Below, piece after piece: positions 35,656 through 41,742 of a DNA stretch of 41,742 bases; position 1 is the stretch's first letter, and every line of letters begins with the position of its first letter. The stretch covers positions 1 to 41,742 of the forward strand of contig JAKOGH010001165.1 of the NCBI GenBank assembly GCA_024811115.1. Direction: 5' to 3'. Origin of the DNA: Terana coerulea (taxonomy: Eukaryota > Basidiomycota > Agaricomycetes > Polyporales > Phanerochaetaceae). The position numbers were made by a program, and so were the translations under genes. The notes beneath the pieces were generated by a model. The model was given only the letters and a program-made list of their open reading frames with translations, did not search any database and was not told the origin of the DNA.

Positions 35656-36590
35656 ATGGTCGCGACTTGGCTCATTACTGGGTAAGTGCTCGTTGCTGTG
35701 ACCGAAGGTGTATGCTCATGAATTCAACTGCTGCAGCTCGTCTCGAGGAATAGGTCTCGAGACTGTTCGGCAGCTCCTCCAGACACCCTCGAACGTCGTC
35801 ATCGCCACCTGCCGAAACCCGGACAAGGCCTCTGATCTGCAAGCACTCAAAGATGGCGCAAAAGGCACCCTACATATCGTTGCGTTGGACACTGCATCGT
35901 CGGAGAGTATCGAAGGAGTGTTGAAGCCCGTCGAGGAGCTGGTCGGAGACAACGGGCTGGATTATCTGCTGAACAACGCTGCCATCGTACGTCGCGCCCC
36001 ATCGTGTCATCGTGGTGCCATGCTCAACTTGCAACACACTGCCAGAACACTGGCAACGACCTCGGTTTTGCCTTCAAGCCGGCTGATCTCCTCGAGACCA
36101 TCAACGTGAACGTCGCCGGCCCAGGCTACCTCGCACAAACGCTGCTGCCCCTCTTAGAGAAAGGCAAGAAGAAGACGATCATGAACATGACCTCAGGCCT
36201 GGCGAGCATCGGCCTCGATTGTGGCCCAAAGAATGCGACGTACAGTATCAGCAAGACGGCGATCAACATGCTGGTGCGTCTCTGTCTGGGACATACGTAC
36301 GAAACGAGGGTTGTAGACTGACGGCGATTGATAGACATACAAGCAGGCGAAGCAAAAACCTGACTTTGCAGTAGTTTGCGTGGATCCTGGTTGGGTGAAG
36401 ACAAGTATGTCCTCTCTTGCTATCACGTCGACGTCTCGCTCAACATGAAGCTTTGGCAGAGATGGGCGGCGAAGGTGCTGTTCTTGAGCCGGAGGAGAGC
36501 GTCAAAGGTCTTCTCAAGGTAGTAACGACCGTTTCGCCGTCCGACTCCGGGAAATTCTATCGATACGACGGACAGTCCATTCCGTGGTAG
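35656..36590 (+). CDS. short-chain dehydrogenase/reductase, carbonyl-reductase type
   Basis: A cytosolic NAD(P)-dependent oxidoreductase of the classical SDR fold. Five exons give 234 aa: 35656-35681, 35737-35986, 36046-36273, 36335-36404, 36460-36590. The cofactor motif TGSSRGIG is at residues 8-15, split by the first intron. The structural LLNNAA is at about 85-91. The catalytic triad is Ser142 (MTSGLAS), Tyr158 and Lys162 (YSISK). VCVDPGWVKT follows, as usual. After the nucleotide-binding strand CR (in IATCRNPDKAS) the basic residue suggests NADP preference. The substrate is unknown. No obvious pathway partner is adjacent. Confidence 0.93.
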
Positions 36591-37750
36591 CTATGCGAAG
36601 GACTCATGCCTCCTGCATTGAATTAATTTATCGTCCGCAATCGCACTAATGACCTGCATCGTTCGCGTTCCCCATTCCGGTCTCATATCAAGATTTATTT
36701 GGCCGCGGTAGGCGACGAGGAAAACTGTCATAGTCCAAGTCAGTGAGAGCCCATATTATACGCATGAGTGTCCCAAGCTCCAACTACGAAGCGATCTGCC
36801 TGCTACGAGTTGATGTCATACGCTGCCCCGCAATCCGACGACATCTTCCAAGATATTCTACGGCCCCGCCGGGCGGACTAGCTTGTACGCGAAACCGCTT
36901 TACCGCAAGTTTTCGTTGCTGCTCTGGACTGTATTGTAGCGGAAGGCTAAGGTCATGGCGCGTCGTACCTGGGAAGCCAGTGGAACACGGTCAAACGCGC
37001 ATATAACAGCCCAGCCGCGCAGACCGACATTCTGAAAGACTTCAAAGGAGAAGCTGGTTACGCTGTGAGCCCCAGCATGATATTAACCTCCGTGCGTGCT
37101 GCTGACGGACTCGCTTCTCAAGACCTCATCAACGCGTTCATTACCAGGTTCAAGGCCTTCTGAAGGACCGATGCGTGTTTGGGGGCGCAGTGAAGTAGTA
37201 CCCACCGACCCTGCCGTTCGTTACCCTGAGGCCGCAGAAGGTGAATAGCGTCGTTACAGCCCAGCGACAGCGAGTGCCAATGACGTCTCCGTAGCTTTCC
37301 GACTTCTTCGCGCTTTTGACTAGCGTCGTCGACTTCCACGGCGAGGGTGAGGCCTTTGGCGAGTGCCCCTCAGTTGCTGGCGAACTCCAAAGGATCTACG
37401 CAGCTCGCCTCGAAGAGAGTGCCGATGCGTAAGTACCGGGCCCTCGGGCGTCCGTACATACATGCTCTGAGGATCGCATTTGCGTACTAGTAGTAACGAG
37501 TACCATTGTTCTACTTCTGTTTCATTCCCCGTTCATACAGGGTTTGCAAACTGGGCTAAAAGAGCGACAAGCCGAATTCTATGTATCATCTCTAAACTTT
37601 CAAAATTTGTTTCGCGCCCTCACTGATCACTAAAGGCACAGTTCATACCATGGAGCATTTTCGGCACTCGGTCACACAAGTGAGAGTCGACCGACAACAG
37701 TGACCAACTTGGCTGGTGATGTATTCAGAAAGATAGACAGAATATTGCGC
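36591..37750. other. intergenic with possible degenerate coding segment
   Basis: Between about 36960 and 37430 (+) several broken frames look protein-like: SQWNTVKRAYNSPAAQ, TDILKDFKGEAGYAVSPSMI and DLINAFITRFKAF before a TGA at 37161-37163. In another frame DFHGEGEAFGECPSVAGEL runs to about 37430. Frame changes and stops between the pieces suggest a decayed gene or one I cannot splice. The family is not recognised. Confidence 0.3.
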
Positions 37751-39120
37751 TCAGCTTTGAACGTCCTGAAGTCGCTGAAGTCGCTGTAAGAAGTTCTCTC
37801 GCAGATCTGCCGCATACGCCATATAGCTCTCCCGAACATCTTCTGGAGCCTGCAGGTTCGAGTCCATCACCCGTTTCAACACGCCGCACAGAACAGTGAA
37901 CTATCTAATATGTCAAGAGGCGGGCACGCAACAGGGGGGTTCACGCAGGACGTACCGTCCGCTCTCCAATGATCGCGTCCGTGGGTCGACTCAGGTCGGA
38001 TCCATCTGCGACCTCCTTGATTAGATTATCTGCATTTTCAAGGCCTTTCACCTCAAGAGGGAGTCGTGCGATGCTTGCCTAATTACATATTCGATTAGTA
38101 CGGCAGCCGCACACGTATGCAGGCAGAACTCACGTTGTAGTTGAATTCCGGATTCCTAGTGTTCGGCATCACTTTGCCGTGAGTGTTCCAGTACTCAAGC
38201 ATATCCAGCTGTTCGTGCAGTTCCTCGGCTTTCATGACGAAGAGAGTGACTAAGGATGGCATTAAATTTCGCCATCATTGAGTAAGCCACATCGTACTTA
38301 CATGCATACAGGCGCACGCGGCATTCGGCGACACGCACCTGGAGGCGCGACTGGAAGCCGTCGCCGCTGCGTGCGGTGAACTCCAGGGCGCGCTGCACGT
38401 GCTGCGCGTCTTCCGCCACTGCTTGCCGCACGGGCGTCCAGTCGGTAAACAGCGGGTGCGTCGTGTTCATGGTCGCCATCGCGCCGCTGAGGCTCGCCTC
38501 GCATGACATGTACGACATGTACGCAGAGAGCACGGCGGAGCGGGTGAGATAGCTGAGGTGGGCCATTTGGGCTGGTGCGAGACCGAACGGAGAGGTCACC
38601 ATGCGCATGGCGTTGACGCAGCTCCAGGGCGCGGTAAGGAGACTGCGAGATAAATGCTCATTTTACATGTCGCTCCAAACCCCAATATAGTTGGTCGCTC
38701 ACCGCCCCACGCCCTGGTTCTTCACGGGGATTCCGAGGGCTCGGGAGAGAACACTCAACGTGGCTTCTCGTACATGGCGCGACACGACGAAAAGCGGCAT
38801 GATCGGGTTCGGACTACTGAGAGCAGGATCCTATAGCTTTCCAGTGTTAACAGCATCGAGTGTTGCATGAGTGAGCTGACTCACGGCTATCCCGCGTTCT
38901 GTGGGGAAAGAGAGAGGCCCAACAAGCAAGTCGTCGATATATTGCGCGACAATCTCAGAAATAATCCTTTGCATGAGCTTCGGAGGGATAACGGGGGCAT
39001 GGCTGGTGTCTCGCGTGAAAACTGTTTTGAGACGGTTAGGAAGGGGAGAAGTGAGTACGATGCTCAGAGTCATACTGGCGACTTACTTATACGCTGCGTT
39101 GTCGGAAACGTGGGGCAGCA
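37751..39120 (-). CDS. multi-exon protein of unknown function, 5' end unresolved
   Basis: Six exons join in phase: 38885-39021, 38703-38830, 38302-38642, 38134-38249, 37956-38078, 37751-37900. A further exon ends at 39087, before a GTAAGT donor. The product is at least 330 aa. Segments include HAPVIPPKLMQRIISEIVAQ, PNPIMPLFVVSRHVREATL, LLTAPWSCVNAMRMVTSPFG, ALEFTARSGDGFQSRLQVRV and a helical C-terminus (DVRESYMAYAADLRENFLQR). No catalytic motif, signal peptide or transmembrane helix stands out; the C-terminal third looks alpha-helical and may be coiled. I do not recognise it. Clean splicing over six exons and even codon use say it is a real gene. The start codon lies upstream of about 39120 and was not found. 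Confidence 0.7.
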
Positions 39121-41044
39121 CTGGCACTGATAGCCGTCAGTGATGGCTGTTAAGCCAAGCAGCGCAAGCCGCTTAACTGAATTGGTGCTAGCGTAAAAGT
39201 GAGTCATGATGTAACACGAAGCTACCCTGTCGGTCAGTGCCATCCTCCGCAGACTCCCCTACCAACGCACCCAAAGCTCTGGGCTATCGCGAGGTCCTCC
39301 GCAACCGAACAAGGGCAACGGTCCTTTACACGGGAGTCATACGCTTTGATCAAGCACGGCTACGGGAGGAGGCTGAGATTCAGACTTGCACGCTTGCCAT
39401 GGGACACGGCCGGATACGAATGAGATGCAGACGTTTACTCAGCGGGTCAGCCCTGCAACGCGAGCCAAACCACGTGGAGTTGCCGCATCGGGCGACGCCA
39501 CAAAGCAGACGCAGCTCGAGTTTTCAGCTGTTATCATGAAGGGGACACGAGCATGAACGGAGGGGAAAACACGACCGAGGATCATGCTTACCTGTCGAGG
39601 ATCATATCTTGGTATGTGACTCGGAGGGACGCTGCGAAATAGGACGGAGCGTAATATTTTCCCGCATGCCCCGAGGAAAAACGGAGGCAAAACCGTGGCT
39701 CTTCCTGCTGCAGCGACAGGTGACGCAGATCGTCGGCTCACACAGAGCTATCAATACAGCAATAGAAATCCAGAGGTGGCACGGGATGTTATGGGTGAGA
39801 TGAAATGTTATGGGATTGTATGGATATGATGCACAACAGCTACTAACGGGTTGACGTGAGCCGTTAGCCACTGTCGATTCTAAAGAATGTAACCCTTCAC
39901 GAACCTTTTACATACATTTCTGTGACCCTGGTTCTGCCTTTCATCCGCAAGCCCAGTAGTTCCTGTCCGCTTCGCCACGCGGTCGGCTAGTCCTCAGCAC
40001 ACGTTCGTACTGATATGCCACCCCTGCAAGCCAAATAACTTGCCAACGACAATGGCTATAGTCGCAAACATGCTGTGCATTGCGCTGGAAGACATGTCCT
40101 GCATTCACTTTCATGACTCATGGTAGCTATTACAGGGTATGGTATTGAATACGAAGAGGATGCTCGGGAGGTTGGTGGATGCTTACGTTCGACCCTGAGA
40201 CAGCAAACGACATCGCAAGTCCTACATGCCGGGCAATTCTAGAGGTTGACACCTTCGTAGGCGATAAGTATATTACATCTATTAAAGCTGGAGCAGACTC
40301 ACCTCCCCGCCATCGAACGCTTCGCTCTCAGGTTATCTCGAATGTATTCGAGGTGCTGCGACAGTCCTGGCCGGGTGGAAATGGTAAGATCGCCTGGTTG
40401 ATGCTGGTTCCTAGATTTCCGCGAGCTTGAATGGAGCCAGGGCGCACGCTGCAAAGCAAGACGGTAGCGTGTACGGAACGGAGTTCGCGGTGCCCTCTTC
40501 CATCGCCGGAGGCTCGGACGACCCTTCAGCGCACTGAGATCTTGTATACCGGGATCATCTGTAGCATCACTGGCGAGGGATCGATACCACGCAAGTTGGG
40601 ATGTGCTGAGAGTGAGAGCCGTGCAGGTCCGAGTCGTGCAAGTTGTTGAGGAAGAGGTCGTTCCCCGGCATTTTCCCGTCCGCTCAGAGCCACGAGCCGG
40701 CGTCTCTGGCCGCTTCGTCCTGGCACAACTCATCTTCTGCTCGTTCTTTCATCTCGCCGTCACCGTCCAATCGCGTCCGTACTCGCAGGTACTCGCACCT
40801 CTGTTCTGCAAAAATATGTTGGGCTCTCCGTGTGGGCCATAGCACTTTTGGGCACGTGAGACGCGTCAGGTCGCTGAACCTGTCGTGGTGCGTTCTGAAG
40901 ACACTTTCCTCAGTTTTGCAGCACTAAGATCGAGCTGACTCGCAGGCATGTATCGATCGGCAGTAGCGGGCTGAATTGCTGCTCGCTCTTGGTACCCGGA
41001 CATCCGTTCTCTCGCGAGACTCTGACCCGTTGCTGGACTGGTAG
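39121..41044. other. unresolved region
   Basis: Should include the 5' end of the unknown gene on the minus strand. A GC-rich block at 40300-41000 has long overlapping frames on both strands, including a 144-codon minus frame at 40299-40733, but none carries family sequence. I could not splice any of it with confidence. Confidence 0.4.
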
Positions 41045-41194
41045 CACTCAGAGGCCAGCCCGTCTGAGGACGGCTCATGGCGTCGAAGACAAGAAATCCT
41101 AGCGGCACGCGGAAAGGCCCGCAAGCCGAGCTTGGCTGAAGTACTCGGTCTCGATCTTGAACCCGGGCACTTGCCTGACGTATGTGGTCTATAA
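41045..41194 (+). CDS. possible terminal exon, unknown protein
   Basis: After an acceptor-like ACTGGTAG, the frame reads HSEASPSEDGSWRRRQEIL, then RGKARKPSLAEVLGLDL and a stop at 41192-41194. The composition is protein-like, and a single frame is open only from the acceptor. Upstream exons were not identified, so this is tentative. Confidence 0.25.
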   Translation, partial: HSEASPSEDGSWRRRQEILAARGKARKPSLAEVLGLDLEPGHLPDVCGL

Positions 41195-41742
41195 ACACAC
41201 TTACCCTAAGCATGAGTGCTAATTCCGTACAACCGGATGCTTCCGCTATCTAACTCTGATTCTCTGAATCTATGAAACTCGATTCTAGAGGCTAAATACG
41301 AGGTCCTCTTATCTCGCGCCCTTGGCCTTAGGGCTGTGCAGTCTTCAAAGCGACATCCCTGCCAACATCAATCACGCCCAACAAAGATGAAAGGACGCCT
41401 CAGACAGAATCCAAGTCGGACTGTCCAGCGAGAAGCACATCGGTGTAGATGGAATCGCACAAAACCTCTCAGGCCTGTCTGGGTTCGACGTACAAGCGTA
41501 CCCAATGTACCTCCACTGGCTTTTGTGTGCATCATGGGCTCACAGCCTTTGTGTTATGCCATCATGGGGTGGAAGCTATATCACTTTTATGCCATCTCGT
41601 GGCTATGCGCGGCAACACATTCTGCCTTTCGTGCGTGCGTGTGTAGGCTTCGAGAGACCTGAGCCTACTGAAGGTTATACGTTATTCTGATACTAGGTTC
41701 GGCATCCAGCATGCTTCAACGTCCCCATTAATTGCAAGGCGA
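41195..41742. other. right edge, unresolved
   Basis: Open plus-strand frames from about 41336 run near the window end, one reading GVDGIAQNLSGLSGFDVQAY. They may be the start of a gene that continues outside the window, or noise. Confidence 0.3.

Noticed and set aside
37855..37865. Perfect-looking tRNA B box GGTTCGAGTCC
   Set aside because: No A box upstream and no cloverleaf. The bases lie inside the last exon of the minus-strand gene at 37751-39120 and encode its sequence there.

Overview
This window is nuclear DNA from a filamentous basidiomycete, most likely an Agaricomycete. The genes are packed with short introns (mostly 48-60 nt, GT...AG, often with GTGAGT, GTACGT or GTGCGT donors). 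The gene content fits too: an ER folding sensor, a COPII coat subunit, an F-box protein, a fungal-type single-pass membrane protein, a class III CoA-transferase, an SDR and a methyltransferase. All gene models below were spliced by hand from reading-frame continuity, splice signals and recognised family sequence. No RNA data or database search was available.

Layout. 1-814: gene-poor, with a possible tRNA-derived SINE fragment and a palindromic tandem repeat. 815-6999 (-): a 29-exon UDP-glucose:glycoprotein glucosyltransferase ending in KDEL, with one frame break at an A6 run just before the catalytic DAD motif. 7000-7477: a shared divergent promoter with several ACGT-core sites. 7478-10197 (+): SEC23. 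10802-11480 (+): a single-pass membrane protein. 12422-12591 (-): a broken member of a small secreted family. 14847-15826 (+): an HD-domain cyanamide hydratase-like protein. 15985-17720 (-): an F-box protein. 18305-18700 (-): a Cys-containing protein of unknown function with an in-frame TGA. 19180-20805 (-): an alpha-methylacyl-CoA racemase/CaiB-type protein. 20806-26948: almost gene-free. 26949-31624: three paralogous small secreted proteins around a SAM methyltransferase. 32471-33155: a non-autonomous DNA transposon with terminal inverted repeats and a 10-bp target duplication. 35656-36590 (+): an SDR. 37751-39120 (-): a multi-exon gene of unknown function. The last 2.5 kb is unresolved.

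The most novel content is the secreted family at 26.9-31.6 kb, with a relic at 12.5 kb. Its members have a signal peptide and one or two copies of a 15-residue motif, [GS]AP-x8-[LIF]-[RW]-[NS]-x. In the two long members the first full motif copy is followed at once by a kexin-type site, RF[RK]R. The motif ends at an exon boundary, usually with the last Gly codon split GG|GT. I do not recognise this family; it resembles kexin-processed peptide precursors. The UGGT/SEC23 head-to-head pair is the second point of interest: two ER secretory genes share 478 bp containing TGACGTGG, CCACGTGG and CCACGTC, which are unfolded-protein-response-like sites.
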